From Rufibacter hautae (lineage in GTDB: Bacteria; Bacteroidota; Bacteroidia; Cytophagales; Hymenobacteraceae), in assembly GCF_008271695.1 (NCBI RefSeq), contig NZ_VKKY01000003.1, positions 1,178,001 through 1,242,000 on the forward strand: 64,000 bases of DNA, written 5' to 3'. Positions 1-8,437 of the stretch are shown here, piece after piece; position 1 is the first letter of the stretch, and every line of letters begins with the position of its first letter. A program made the translations under genes and the position numbers. The notes under the pieces were generated by a model, which saw only the letters and a program-made list of their open reading frames with translations, ran no database searches and was not told the DNA's origin.

Positions 1-1042
1 AACCGGTGAGGCCACCTTGCAGTTCGCCCTGCTCATTAGGCGGCACCTGGGTGGAGATAATCCCCTGAAGAGCCGGACCCGCAATCCCGCCCAGACAATA
101 CGGTACCAGAAAGGCGAACATCATCCACTCCTGGGTGGCAAAGGCCAGCAGCAGAAACCCCAAGGCATACAAACCCAACCCGTAGTACACCGATCTTTTA
201 GGCCCCAGCGCCGGATTGATGTACCTGATGAGCCCGCCTTGCACAATGGCCACCATCAAGCCTACAAAACCCAGGGAATACCCCACCCAAGCCTCGTTCC
301 ACTTGAATTTCTCCATGGTGTAATAAGACCAGGTGCTCTGGGTGGCGTGCGCCGCGATGTACACGAAAATGAGGGAACCCACTAAACCGGCGATAATGGG
401 GTAGCGTTTGAGTTGCAGGAGAGAGCCTACTGGGTTGGCGCGCTTCAGCTCAAACGGGCGGCGGTGCTCCTGCGCCAGCGACTCAGGCAGAATGAAGTAG
501 CCGTACAGCCAGTTCAGCAGCGTGATGGCGGCCGCGGCGTAGAAGGGCACCCTGGCCCCGAACTGCCCCAACACCCCGCCAATCACAGGGCCGATGATAA
601 AGCCCAACCCGAAGGCCGCGCCCACCATCCCAAAGTTCTGAGCCCTTTTCTCCGGAGTACTGATGTCGGCGATGTAAGCGGTAGCGGTGGTCATGCTGGC
701 CCCGGTAATACCGGCAATGATCCGGCCCACGAAAAGCCAGCCTATGTTAGGCGCCATCGCCAAAAGGATGTAGTCAATTCCAAACCCGAAAAGCGAGAAC
801 AGCAGCACCGGCCGCCGGCCGAATCTGTCTGAAAGGTTCCCCAGTACCGGCGAGAATAGGAACTGCGTGATGGAGTACGCGAACATGAGCCACCCGCCGT
901 AAAGCGAGGCCTCGCTCAGGCTCCCGTGGATCAGTTCACTGATCAGCTTGGGCAACACTGGAATGATAATCCCAAACCCGATGACATCAATGAGCAATGT
1001 CACAAAGATGAACCCTAAAGCTGCTTTGCGTTGACCTTTCAT
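1..1042 (-). CDS. MFS transporter, TCR/Tet-like (3' end cut by window edge)
   Basis: Inner-membrane major-facilitator exporter resembling the tetracycline-resistance (TCR/Tet) subgroup of proton antiporters. At least 347 codons are present and the frame stays open to base 2, so roughly the last 50 residues of a ~400-residue protein are missing. The start (complement of 1040-1042) gives a short basic N-terminus followed by membrane segments. The loop between helices 2 and 3 has motif A as [14 protein letters not shown], and helix 5 has a motif-C-like [12 protein letters not shown]. The substrate cannot be read from sequence, so a drug-resistance role is not established. It is divergent from the small secreted protein at 1278, and an 18-bp inverted repeat (1141-1158) lies between them. 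Confidence 0.85.
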   Translation of the reverse strand, partial: MKGQRKAALGFIFVTLLIDVIGFGIIIPVLPKLISELIHGSLSEASLYGGWLMFAYSITQFLFSPVLGNLSDRFGRRPVLLFSLFGFGIDYILLAMAPNIGWLFVGRIIAGITGASMTTATAYIADISTPEKRAQNFGMVGAAFGLGFIIGPVIGGVLGQFGARVPFYAAAAITLLNWLYGYFILPESLAQEHRRPFELKRANPVGSLLQLKRYPIIAGLVGSLIFVYIAAHATQSTWSYYTMEKFKWNEAWVGYSLGFVGLMVAIVQGGLIRYINPALGPKRSVYYGLGLYALGFLLLAFATQEWMMFAFLVPYCLGGIAGPALQGIISTQVPPNEQGELQGGLTG

Positions 1043-1140
1043 TTTGACCCTGTTTTTTGGAAATGCCGCAAAAGATAAGGTTTTGCCCCCACAAAGGGAA
1101 ATAAATCAGAATAGTGTGACAAGCGGCTCATTTTAAGCTG

Positions 1141-1158
1141 TAAACCCTATATGGTTTA
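1141..1158. promoter_or_regulatory. inverted repeat between divergent genes (possible operator)
   Basis: TAAACC and GGTTTA arms separated by six bases, centred between the divergent MFS and secreted-protein genes. It could be a repressor site, but no regulator gene is adjacent and there is only one copy. Confidence 0.25.
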
Positions 1159-1277
1159 ACGACGAAATAAATGTGTTTATCCGCTATAAAGGTGCATTTG
1201 ACTAATTCAGGAACGCTCAGTGAATTAAAACGACATCTTTGATATTATATACAAAATATCATAAAAAATCATAGAAT

Positions 1278-1592
1278 ATGAAAAAGCTGTACGCCGCCCT
1301 ACTCTTAACATTCACTCTCTTGGGAAGTACTGTTGCCGGAACCCTGCCTTCCGCCACCACCACTGCCCGCACCATTGCAGAAGCCTTACAATTGAATGAG
1401 TACCATTATTTAAGGATCAGGAACCTGGAAGTTGCCAGGTTGAAGGAAGTGGCTGCCCCAGGCGCTGATGTGGCGGCCGTCAACAAAAAATACGCCGCTG
1501 CCCTGGTAATAGTCTTAGGTGCCAATCAGCAGAAAGCTTTTGAGGCCTTTGGTAAAGACCACCCTACCGTGCAGATTGCCCAGGTGCAGTAG
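1278..1592 (+). CDS. small secreted protein of unknown function
   Basis: A 104-residue protein with a clear Sec signal peptide (basic KK, then a hydrophobic stretch at residues 5-20, cleavage likely after VAG). The mature part is predicted helical, with a segment LNEYHYLRIRNLEVARLKEV typical of small periplasmic Bacteroidota proteins that resemble the Spy/CpxP helical style. I do not recognise a specific family. It is followed 21 nt downstream by a strong intrinsic terminator, so it is probably monocistronic. Confidence 0.7.
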   Translation: MKKLYAALLLTFTLLGSTVAGTLPSATTTARTIAEALQLNEYHYLRIRNLEVARLKEVAAPGADVAAVNKKYAAALVIVLGANQQKAFEAFGKDHPTVQIAQVQ

Positions 1593-1613
1593 CGCTTTAC
1601 GCCCCATTTTACC

Positions 1614-1645
1614 AGACCTGCTTTAAAAGAGCAGGTCTTTTTTTT
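1614..1645 (+). terminator. intrinsic terminator of the small secreted protein gene
   Basis: Perfect 8-bp stem AGACCTGC / GCAGGTCT with a 9-nt A-rich loop, followed by an uninterrupted T run. Confidence 0.85.
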
Positions 1646-1698
1646 GCCTAAGGAATTCTGATGTTTAAAAGATATGAACTGACTGAAGGAGGATTAAA

Positions 1699-2121
1699 TC
1701 AATTAGCGGTAGGCTGCAGAAGCCACTGCAAAGCGTTGGGCTCAGAAGGGAAGGTCTCCAGCACGAAAGAGGCCGCCAGTTCCTGCCGTAACGCAGCGGT
1801 GACATTAGCCGACCGTATCTCGTGGGACGGGGTTTGCGTGCCCACCCGCGCAATCCGTTGCAGCCTTGATTTCTTGAGATCGGTGAAGAACTGGGCCACT
1901 ACCCCGCGGTAAACGGTATCATCCATGTCGTGGAGCAGGGTGTTGCTGCTGTTGAGCAGAAGCTTTTTCACATCATAGCTCTGGATGTAGGAGGCAATGG
2001 TGTCAAGGGAGCGCTTAAGTTCAGAAATACCAATGTGGTGCGCGTCTGGCAGCGTCACATGGAGAACATCGGTGGCGGGATTATAGTCTAATTCAATTAG
2101 ACCATTCTGATATAAAATCAT
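1699..2121 (-). CDS. hypothetical STAS/SpoIIAA-like protein
   Basis: A 140-residue soluble protein without signal peptide. Its pattern is a beta strand pair (ELDYNPATDVLHVTLPD), then alternating helices and strands around SYDVKKLLLNSS, as in the STAS/SEC14-like (SpoIIAA-like) proteins common in Cytophagales, often called hypothetical. The region after the second strand holds conserved-looking acidic residues (DMDD). Function is unknown. It is convergent with the upstream small secreted gene. Confidence 0.6.
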   Translation of the reverse strand: MILYQNGLIELDYNPATDVLHVTLPDAHHIGISELKRSLDTIASYIQSYDVKKLLLNSSNTLLHDMDDTVYRGVVAQFFTDLKKSRLQRIARVGTQTPSHEIRSANVTAALRQELAASFVLETFPSEPNALQWLLQPTAN

Positions 2122-2254
2122 TGGAACAGTTTACGACAGTAAAGGTACTGTAATCCAACTGAAACTATGCGTCACGTACCCCAGAAAAAAGACAGGCATT
2201 TGCCCCTGAAACTTGTAGGCAAGCAGGCAGATTCCGGAGGTTGAGGAAACAGGC

Positions 2255-2290
2255 GTTTGGGGTCTATTTCTGGAAAATTGGGCTTGAAAC
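2255..2290. repeat. 36-bp palindromic element, copy 1
   Basis: GTTTG...TGAAAC with central TTTC/GAAAA tracts. It lies between the csbD-like gene and the STAS-like gene. The arms are strongly diverged. Confidence 0.55.
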
Positions 2291-2371
2291 GGAGCGCACA
2301 AACGCCTATAAACGCAAAATCCCCGCTCTACCGAACAGGCTGAGCAAGGGACTTTAACATTGCTGCAATGC

Positions 2372-2563
2372 TTAGAGAGAGTCAATCCATGATTTCACTT
2401 CATGTTTGGCTTTCCCTATCTTCTGCTGGAGCTTGCCCAGCCACTCATCTTCCTGACCTTCGTCATAAGTGAGATCGTCGTCGGAAAGATCGCCGTAGGC
2501 TTGTTTCATTTTGCCTTTGACCTCGTTCCAGTTACCTCGGGTTCTATATTCTGCTTCGTGCAT
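2372..2563 (-). CDS. CsbD family stress-response protein
   Basis: A 63-residue hydrophilic protein with the CsbD pattern: GNWNEVKGKMKQAYGDLSDDD near the N-terminus, then a DEWLGKLQQKIGKAKHEV repeat-like second half. CsbD proteins are small, highly charged proteins induced in general stress in many bacteria; their molecular activity is unknown. Its length and motif order are normal for the family. Confidence 0.9.
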   Translation of the reverse strand: MHEAEYRTRGNWNEVKGKMKQAYGDLSDDDLTYDEGQEDEWLGKLQQKIGKAKHEVKSWIDSL

Positions 2564-2664
2564 GGTTCTCAGTATTTAAAGTGTCACATATAGGTATGTA
2601 AGTATATACGCGCCTTCCCATACTAAGGTTGATGTAGGTACCTGCACCCAAGCAAACAGCAATT

Positions 2665-2700
2665 GTTTTAAAGGTGCTTTCCGGAAAACGGCCTTAAAAC
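2665..2700. repeat. 36-bp palindromic element, copy 2
   Basis: GTTTTAAAGGTGCTTTC arm and GAAAACGGCCTTAAAAC arm, located between the csbD-like gene and the J-domain-like gene. Confidence 0.75.
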
Positions 2701-2728
2701 AGCAGAACCTGATTTATGAAGAACGGAC

Positions 2729-3784
2729 CTAAAGTCCTTTCAGGAACTCACGCAGAGAGCCCGGTGAACTGAAATCCGTCAGAGCGTAATCCAGATGCTG
2801 GATTTCTTCCCGAAGCCCTTTTTTCGCGCTCCTGAACTTGGCCTCCATCTGCTTGGGCGTGCCGCCGAACTCTTTGTACAGCTGGGCATCTGGCCCCATG
2901 TAGTAGTTGCTGTGCTCGTCTTCCATCTCCTGGATCTGCTCCTGCAGCAGGTGCACGTAGTAGGTGAGCTGGTCTTCGGGAACCTGGGTCAAAAGCTGCT
3001 CCTGCTCGTGCATAAACTCCATCTGCAGGCGCAGCAACTCAAAGAAATCGTCTTGATGGTAGGCGATGGTCACCTTTTTCATGGCCTCCTCTTTCCAGAC
3101 GCGGGCGGCGGCATCCCGCTCGCGGTCTGGGTGCAGGAGTTTGGCCAGGGTGGTGTACAGGCGGCGGCTGGCTTTGCTGATGCTCTCCAATTGGGCCTTC
3201 AGCTTGGCTTCCTTGGCCTGCTGCGCCTTTGATTTCTGCCGATGGCTGCGCTGGGCTTCGCGTCTTTCCTGCTCCTCTTGCATCTGCTGGTCTAGCCGAG
3301 TCTGGAACGCCTCCAGGTTAGAAAGGTCCTCCAGGTTTACGTCAAGCCCCAGCACGTTTTTGAGCAGGTTCTGGGTCTCTGATTTGGTCGCATGGTGGTC
3401 CTTCTCCGGGTTTGGCGCGGGCGCCGTGTACCGCTGCAGCAACTCGGCCAGTTCCTGCGCCTCGTACTGGTGCACCAGCGTAGAGGCTTGCTCGATGATA
3501 AAGGAGACCAATTTTTCTTTTTCCAACTGCGGAAAACTTTCCTGGTGGTAGGCCTCGTCCAGCAGCTGCACCAGCGCTACCCGCCGCTTTACCATCTCCC
3601 GCACCAACGGCTGAATCTCTTTCTGCACCCGCGCCCGCGCCACTTCTGTAATCTTTGCCCGTTCCGCTAACTGCGCTTTCAGGTGGTCAATGGTCTGGAT
3701 GCTGGCGTTGAATTGCTGCTGCAGTTGGGAGAGGGAGGCTTTTGCCTGTGGGGTAAATTGGGGGAGGTGTTCAGCGTTTGACAT
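2729..3784 (-). CDS. coiled-coil protein with a J-domain-like segment
   Basis: A 351-residue cytoplasmic protein, rich in Gln/Glu/Lys and largely helical. Around residues 205-255 it carries a J-domain-like segment: LYTTLAKLLHPDRE with the HPD tripeptide, then a basic/aromatic helix ending in the FFELLRLQMEF region. This is the signature by which DnaJ/Hsp40 proteins stimulate DnaK. Unlike DnaJ, the segment is internal, flanked by coiled coils and without Gly/Phe or zinc-finger regions. It probably acts as a DnaK co-chaperone or an orphan J protein; the partner is unknown. A stand-alone gene with no obvious operon. Confidence 0.7.
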   Translation of the reverse strand: MSNAEHLPQFTPQAKASLSQLQQQFNASIQTIDHLKAQLAERAKITEVARARVQKEIQPLVREMVKRRVALVQLLDEAYHQESFPQLEKEKLVSFIIEQASTLVHQYEAQELAELLQRYTAPAPNPEKDHHATKSETQNLLKNVLGLDVNLEDLSNLEAFQTRLDQQMQEEQERREAQRSHRQKSKAQQAKEAKLKAQLESISKASRRLYTTLAKLLHPDRERDAAARVWKEEAMKKVTIAYHQDDFFELLRLQMEFMHEQEQLLTQVPEDQLTYYVHLLQEQIQEMEDEHSNYYMGPDAQLYKEFGGTPKQMEAKFRSAKKGLREEIQHLDYALTDFSSPGSLREFLKGL

Positions 3785-3963
3785 GGGGTGGTGAGCGGGG
3801 CTAGGATTAACTTGTATTCTGATTACTGGTGCAGCTGTTTGAGCTGCTTTTTATTGCTTATGATTTTGTGAATTCGTAGTCCGTTTATGCTGGCGTGGCG
3901 CTGGTATTTTCGTGGGTGCATAAGCTGTGTTGTTACATAGCTGGGCTCCGTGCGCTCACGGCC

Positions 3964-3988
3964 GCGAGGCCCCGCCTTCCGGCCTCGC
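3964..3988. repeat. GC-rich hairpin
   Basis: Perfect 8-bp arms GCGAGGCC and GGCCTCGC around a 9-nt spacer, in a locally GC-rich patch unlike its AT-richer surroundings. Confidence 0.5.
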
Positions 3989-4162
3989 GCTGCGCCAGCT
4001 TCCTTTGCTCCCTGCGGTCGCAATGCCTGCGGCACCGGAACCTGACAAGGCGCTCAACCGAAAGGCTGGAATTGGTGCATTTAGCCAAAGGCTTTGCTTT
4101 TTGAAACGGCGAAATGCCCCTGCATTACCTTTGCCAAGGAGGGAGCTATTGAGAAGTTTTTA

Positions 4163-4192
4163 TTCCCCTCCTCGGAGGGGTAGGGGTGGGTT
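4163..4192 (+). repeat. CCCCTCCTCGGAGGGG-type dispersed repeat
   Basis: The 16-nt palindrome CCCCTCCTCGGAGGGG followed by TAGGGGTGGGTT. The same unit recurs at 7248-7279 (inverted) and 7331-7362. Confidence 0.8.
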
Positions 4193-4410
4193 AACTTTGC
4201 CTGGTTCAAGTCTGTGACTTGGACCCACAATGACCGGCAGTTTGCAACTGCCGTGAGGCGCTGGCCTCACCTGTTCATTTCATCTGCTTGCCTATTGCGC
4301 AATTTTTTCTCCTTGGCTTCCACAGTTGAAGAAGTTCTTCCTTCCAAAGGGCGAGAACATGCCTTTCAAATTCACCCAATCCAACGTTTACAAAAGGTGG
4401 CAACCAGAAA

Positions 4411-4435
4411 GGGCACCCACAAGAGGTGCCCCTAC
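4411..4435 (+). repeat. GGGCACCC...GGTGCCCCTAC hairpin repeat
   Basis: Hairpin GGGCACC / GGTGCCC followed by CTAC. It resembles the elements at 49701-49727 and 61073-61100. Confidence 0.65.
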
Positions 4436-4481
4436 TTTACGTTGTAGATCAGCTAGAACGCTGCCAATCTTATTAATGAAC

Positions 4482-5945
4482 TTACGCCTTTACCGGAATC
4501 TGTTTCAGGGTCTCCAGCAGGAAACGCCAGTATTTCTGGACGGAGCTGATCTGGACTTTCTCGTCGGGAGAGTGGGCGCCGGTGATGTTGGGGCCGAAGG
4601 AGATCATTTCCATCTGGGGGTAATGGGTGCCCAGGATCCCGCATTCCAAGCCGGCGTGGCAGGCGTTCACGTGGGGCTGTTCCTGGAACAGTTCCTGGTA
4701 CAGGTGGGTCATGGTTTTCACAATGGTGGCCTCCGGGTTGGGAGTCCAGCCGGGGTAGGAGCCTTTCTGGGATACGCTGGCGCCCGCCAGTTCAAACGTA
4801 CTCTGGATGGCCTGCGCCAAATCTGACTTCTCCGTGTCTACCGACGAGCGGGTGAGGCACTGGATAGAATAGGAGCCGTCTTTCACCAGCACGCGGGCTA
4901 GGTTGTTGGAGGTCTGCACCAAACCGGCAATGGTGGGGCTCATGCGGTAAATGCCGTTAGGGCAGGCGTAGAGCGCGCGCAGCAACTGGTTCTGGAAATC
5001 GTAGGAAATCGCGTACGAAGGCAAGTCAATGGGCTCGGCCAGCACCTGCAGGTTTGGATCAGTGAAGGTGTATTCCTCTTGCAGGATTTCGGCCTGTTTT
5101 AGCAAAAACTGCTCAAAAACCTCGGCTTTGGCTTCTGGCACGGCTACCTCGGCGAAAGACTCGCGCGGGATGGCGTTGCGCAGGCTTCCGCCGTCAATGC
5201 TGTATACCCGGGCGTTGAATTTTGCCGCCGCCTGGTACAGGATGCGGTTCATGAGCTTGTTGGCGTTGCCGCGGCCCAGGTGGATGTCCATGCCCGAGTG
5301 GCCGCCGGTGAGACCGGTAATACTGAGGCGGTAAGCCGTGAAGTCAAACGGAATGTGCTCCTCATTGTAAGAGCCGGTGGCGGTCACGTCTACGCCGCCG
5401 GCGCAGCCTATGGTGAGTTCGCGGTCATCCTCGGTGTCCAGGTTGAGCAGGATGGAGCCGGTGAGCAGGCCGCCTTTCAGGCCCATGGCGCCGGTCATGC
5501 CTGTTTCCTCGTCAATGGTGAAAAGGCACTCCAACGGCGGATGCGCAATATCCCTGGAAACAAGCAAAGCCATGAGCGTAGCTACCCCAATGCCGTTATC
5601 GGCGCCCAGGGTAGTCCCTTTGGCTTTGACCCAGTCACCGTCCACGTACATGTCAATGCCCTGGCTGTGGAAGTCAAACTCGGTGTCGGCGTTTTTCTGG
5701 TGCACCATGTCCAGGTGGCTCTGCAGCACCACGGTCTGGCGGTCTTCCATGCCGGGCGAAGCGGGTTTCCGGATGATGACGTTGCCCACTTCATCGGTGA
5801 TGGTGTCAAACCCCTGGCTGTTCCCGAAGTCCTGGATGAACTTGATTACGCGCTCTTCTTTCTTAGACGGACGGGGTACGGCGTTCAACGCCGCGAAATT
5901 CTGCCACAGGGCCTTGGGTTCTAAAGATTCTATCTGGGTGCTCAT
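4482..5945 (-). CDS. pepD: aminoacyl-histidine dipeptidase (M20 family)
   Basis: Cytosolic metallo-dipeptidase (Xaa-His dipeptidase, carnosinase-like) of peptidase clan MH, 487 residues, close to the ~485 of E. coli PepD. Zinc-ligand motifs visible: SHLDMVHQ (His, with the catalytic Asp two residues on), GADNGIG (bridging Asp) and DEETGMTGA (catalytic Glu followed by a ligand Glu). The lid-domain motif GGHSGMDIHLGRGNA is present, and the C-terminal ligand His is likely in GAHSPDE. I chose the ATG at 5945 (MSTQIESLEPKALW) because homologues begin with this SxIxxLxPxxLW segment; the frame is open to 6230, but the extra 95 residues look non-coding and cover a repeat. Confidence 0.93.
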   Translation of the reverse strand: MSTQIESLEPKALWQNFAALNAVPRPSKKEERVIKFIQDFGNSQGFDTITDEVGNVIIRKPASPGMEDRQTVVLQSHLDMVHQKNADTEFDFHSQGIDMYVDGDWVKAKGTTLGADNGIGVATLMALLVSRDIAHPPLECLFTIDEETGMTGAMGLKGGLLTGSILLNLDTEDDRELTIGCAGGVDVTATGSYNEEHIPFDFTAYRLSITGLTGGHSGMDIHLGRGNANKLMNRILYQAAAKFNARVYSIDGGSLRNAIPRESFAEVAVPEAKAEVFEQFLLKQAEILQEEYTFTDPNLQVLAEPIDLPSYAISYDFQNQLLRALYACPNGIYRMSPTIAGLVQTSNNLARVLVKDGSYSIQCLTRSSVDTEKSDLAQAIQSTFELAGASVSQKGSYPGWTPNPEATIVKTMTHLYQELFQEQPHVNACHAGLECGILGTHYPQMEMISFGPNITGAHSPDEKVQISSVQKYWRFLLETLKQIPVKA

Positions 5946-6080
5946 AAATAAGTCATTGACGATTATCCCCGGGGGAAGTATGGAAGCTTCGGCGGGGCGC
6001 AGTTGGGGGTTCTGTTGGTAGGGTAAAGGTAATAAACTGAACGCACTACTGACAAGGCAGGTTTTGCCAAACCGCAGCTT

Positions 6081-6116
6081 ATTTAAGGGTCGTTTTTCTA
6101 AAATCCGCCCCAAAAC
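6081..6116. repeat. 36-bp palindromic element, copy 3
   Basis: ATTTAAGGGTCGTTTTT arm and AAAATCCGCCCCAAAAC arm, in the intergenic region between divergent pepD and the oxidoreductase gene. Confidence 0.6.
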
Positions 6117-6240
6117 AATTCGATCGATAGCCCGGAAAACGGAACCAGATTCTGCGTTGGGCAAAACCAGTTGGCCTCTAGAGAGTAAAACAAAGTTAGT
6201 TTTCGTGTAAAATTTAACCTTGAAGTACATGGCAAGACAG

Positions 6241-7179
6241 ATGAAAGCGGCCTTCTATGAAGCGTTTGGCGGCCCCGATAAAATAAAAATAGGAGAACTG
6301 GAAATCCCTCAAGTGCAGGAAGGCGAGGTGCTGGTGCGCGTGAAAGCGGCCGCTGTGAACCCAGTAGACAATGCAGTAATGGCCGGTTGGTTAAGCAGCA
6401 AACTTCCGGTTCATTTTCCGGCCATCCCGGGGTGGGATGTGGCCGGGGTGGTGGAAGACCGCGGTTTCAGCGCCCGCCGCTTCAACGTGGGCGACGAGGT
6501 GTACGCGTACGCCCGCCGGCCCGTAGTACAGCACGGCACCTTCGCCGAGTACATTGTCATTCCAGAGAGTTACCTGGCCCATCGGCCTAAAAACCTGAGC
6601 TTTGAAGAATCCGCCGGCATTCCGTTGGTAGGGCTAACGGCTTATCAGGTTATGTTTGATGCGGGGCAATTGCAGGCCGGCCAAACCGTACTGATCTTGG
6701 GCGCCTCCGGCGGAATCGGGAACTTGGGTATTCAACTGGCCAAGTGGAAAGGCGCTACCGTCATTGGCGTAGCCAGCCAGAAAAACCACGCGTTCATGCA
6801 GGAACTAGGCGCCGACCATACCGTGGATTATAACGGCACCCACGTAGGCGAGGCGGTGAAGCAGATCGTGCCCGAGGGCGTGGACCTCATCTTTGACGCC
6901 GCCAGTGGCGAGACCTTGCAGCAAAGCCTCATCGCCCTAAAGCCGGGCGGCAAGCTGATCTCTATTCTGAACACAGGCGAAGACTTAGACAAGAGCATTG
7001 ATTTCCAATATGTCTTCGTGGAACCCAACTCCACCCAACTAGAGCATTTGCGGGAACTAGCCGAGGGAGGGCACCTGAAAGTACGCGTCAGTGAGAGATA
7101 CTCCTTAGACCAAGCCGCGGAAGCTCTGCAGCAGATAGCCAGTCACCATACCACCGGCAAAATAGTGGTGGTGCCGTAA
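6241..7179 (+). CDS. NADP-dependent oxidoreductase, quinone-oxidoreductase (MDR) family
   Basis: Zinc-free medium-chain reductase, 312 residues from the chosen start MKAAFYEAFGG. The N-terminal GroES-like domain contains VKAAAVNPVDNAVMAG and PGWDVAGVVE. The Rossmann domain has the nucleotide-binding motif ILGASGGIGNLGIQLAKW, followed by KPGGKLISI. The catalytic-zinc Cys/His set of true alcohol dehydrogenases is absent, consistent with the quinone oxidoreductase/enoyl reductase branch; the substrate is unknown. An ATG 12 nt upstream (6229) is also possible. It is convergent with the aldo/keto reductase at 7377. Confidence 0.85.
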   Translation: MKAAFYEAFGGPDKIKIGELEIPQVQEGEVLVRVKAAAVNPVDNAVMAGWLSSKLPVHFPAIPGWDVAGVVEDRGFSARRFNVGDEVYAYARRPVVQHGTFAEYIVIPESYLAHRPKNLSFEESAGIPLVGLTAYQVMFDAGQLQAGQTVLILGASGGIGNLGIQLAKWKGATVIGVASQKNHAFMQELGADHTVDYNGTHVGEAVKQIVPEGVDLIFDAASGETLQQSLIALKPGGKLISILNTGEDLDKSIDFQYVFVEPNSTQLEHLRELAEGGHLKVRVSERYSLDQAAEALQQIASHHTTGKIVVVP

Positions 7180-7196
7180 AAGCTGGTAATCATTTA

Positions 7197-7279
7197 GCAG
7201 GGGTGGGTTCTGTTTAGGGCCTGTTTCTGCTAAAACAGGCTCTAAACAGAACCCACCCCTGCCCCTCCGAGGAGGGGAT
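7197..7279. repeat. nested inverted repeat (GCAGGGGTGGGTTC arms) with a palindromic 36-mer inside
   Basis: GCAGGGGTGGGTT at 7197 pairs with AACCCACCCCTGC ending at 7261, and a 36-bp element forms the inside of the hairpin. The right arm continues into GCCCCTCCGAGGAGGGG, so 7248-7279 is an inverted copy of the unit at 7331-7362. The structure sits between convergent genes and could act as a bidirectional terminator. Confidence 0.75.
7212..7247. repeat. 36-bp palindromic element, copy 4
   Basis: GTTTAGGGCCTGTTT and AAACAGGCTCTAAAC, nearly perfect arms, nested inside the larger inverted repeat between convergent genes. Confidence 0.8.
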
Positions 7280-7330
7280 TCTTCGGCCCCGTTGAAAATT
7301 TCATAGAAACTTAAATTCCACATAATCTGG

Positions 7331-7362
7331 TATTCCCCTCCTCGGAGGGGCAGGGGTGGGTT
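7331..7362 (+). repeat. CCCCTCCTCGGAGGGG-type dispersed repeat
   Basis: Matches the reverse complement of 7248-7279 across the unit, in opposite orientation and about 51 bp away. Confidence 0.8.
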
Positions 7363-7376
7363 CGGCTCACCAACTA

Positions 7377-8360
7377 TTAATTATTCACCAATCTATACTG
7401 CTCTGGGTTGTAGCGCTCGCCCACATGGGGGTATTGTTTCAGGAGGTCTTCCAGGCCTTTGATGTCTGAGATGGTGAGTTGCACGTCAACGGCGGCGGCA
7501 TTTTCCTCCAGGTACTTTCTGCGCTTGGTCCCCGGAATAGGAATGATGGCCTCGCTTTGCGACAAAACCCAGGCCAGCGCCAACTGGGCCGGCGTGCAGT
7601 TCTTACTTGCCGCAAACTCCGCGAAGGCTTGGGCCAGTTTCTGGTTGTTATCCCAGTTGTCTTGGTTTTTGAAGCGGGGCAGGGACTTGCGCATGTCGCC
7701 CTCCGGTAGGCTCCCCACGTCCACGGTATTGGTCACCAGACCGCGCACCAGCGGACTGAATGGCACAAACGCGATGTCCAGTTCCTGGCACAGTGGAATG
7801 ATCTCCTGCTCGGCATCGCGGGTGAGGAGCGAGTACTCAGACTGCACGGCCGTGATGGGGTGCACTGCGTGCGCCTTACGGATGGAGGCCGCCGAGGCTT
7901 CAGATAAGCCCAAGTACCGCACTTTCCCTTCCTGCACCAACTCGGCCATGGCGCCTACCATCTCCTCCACGGGCACGTTGGGGTCCACGCGGTGGGCATA
8001 GTACAGGTCAATCACGTCTACCTTCAGGCGTTTCAGGCTGCCTTCCACGGCGGTGCGCATGTAGGCCGGCGAGCCGTCAAAGGTCATGCTGCCGTCCTCG
8101 TGGTTCCGGAACCCAAATTTAGTGGCGATGAAAATTTTGTCGCGGTTGGGCACCAGCACCTTGGAGATGAGCTTCTCGTTGTGGTGCGGCCCGTAGACAT
8201 CGGCGGTGTCCCAGAAGTTGATGCCCAGTTCCAGCGCCCGGTGCAAGGTGGCAATGGATTCGTCATCGTCACGGGTGCCGTATGCCTGACTCATGCCCAT
8301 GCACCCCAAACCAATCGCCGAGAGCCGTTCTCCGGTGTTTCCTAATCTTCTATAAACCAT
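7377..8360 (-). CDS. aldo/keto reductase
   Basis: NADPH-dependent (beta/alpha)8-barrel reductase, 327 residues, of the bacterial aldo/keto reductase group that includes YajO/PLR-like proteins. Opening motif [21 protein letters not shown]. The catalytic tetrad can be assigned as Asp and Tyr in DTADVYG, Lys in FIATKFG and His in YYAHRVD. The cofactor-binding C-terminal motif [18 protein letters not shown] is intact. The physiological substrate is unknown. The 3' end faces the repeat-rich convergent region. Confidence 0.9.
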   Translation of the reverse strand: MVYRRLGNTGERLSAIGLGCMGMSQAYGTRDDDESIATLHRALELGINFWDTADVYGPHHNEKLISKVLVPNRDKIFIATKFGFRNHEDGSMTFDGSPAYMRTAVEGSLKRLKVDVIDLYYAHRVDPNVPVEEMVGAMAELVQEGKVRYLGLSEASAASIRKAHAVHPITAVQSEYSLLTRDAEQEIIPLCQELDIAFVPFSPLVRGLVTNTVDVGSLPEGDMRKSLPRFKNQDNWDNNQKLAQAFAEFAASKNCTPAQLALAWVLSQSEAIIPIPGTKRRKYLEENAAAVDVQLTISDIKGLEDLLKQYPHVGERYNPEQYRLVNN

Positions 8361-8437
8361 AACAGTGCTGTTTTAAGCGTGAAATCAGAAAATCTTGTGT
8401 ACGCCCTTCGGGCCAATTTGGCCAACCAAAATTGGGG

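Larger units (their letters stand above)
3785..4481. other. 697-nt intergenic region rich in repeats
   Basis: No convincing gene. It contains a GC-rich hairpin (3964-3988), one CCCCTCCTCGGAGGGG element (4163-4192) and one GGGCACCC...GGTGCCCCTAC hairpin (4411-4435). Open frames here lack a credible start, a family match or normal codon use. Confidence 0.6.

Noticed and set aside
2131-2385. 84-codon minus-strand frame
   Set aside because: Overlaps the csbD-like gene's 3' end and covers a 36-bp element; Cys/Arg-rich translation without family features.
5946-6230. 95-residue N-terminal extension of pepD
   Set aside because: Homologues start at the Met at 5945; the extension covers a repeat element and has non-coding composition.
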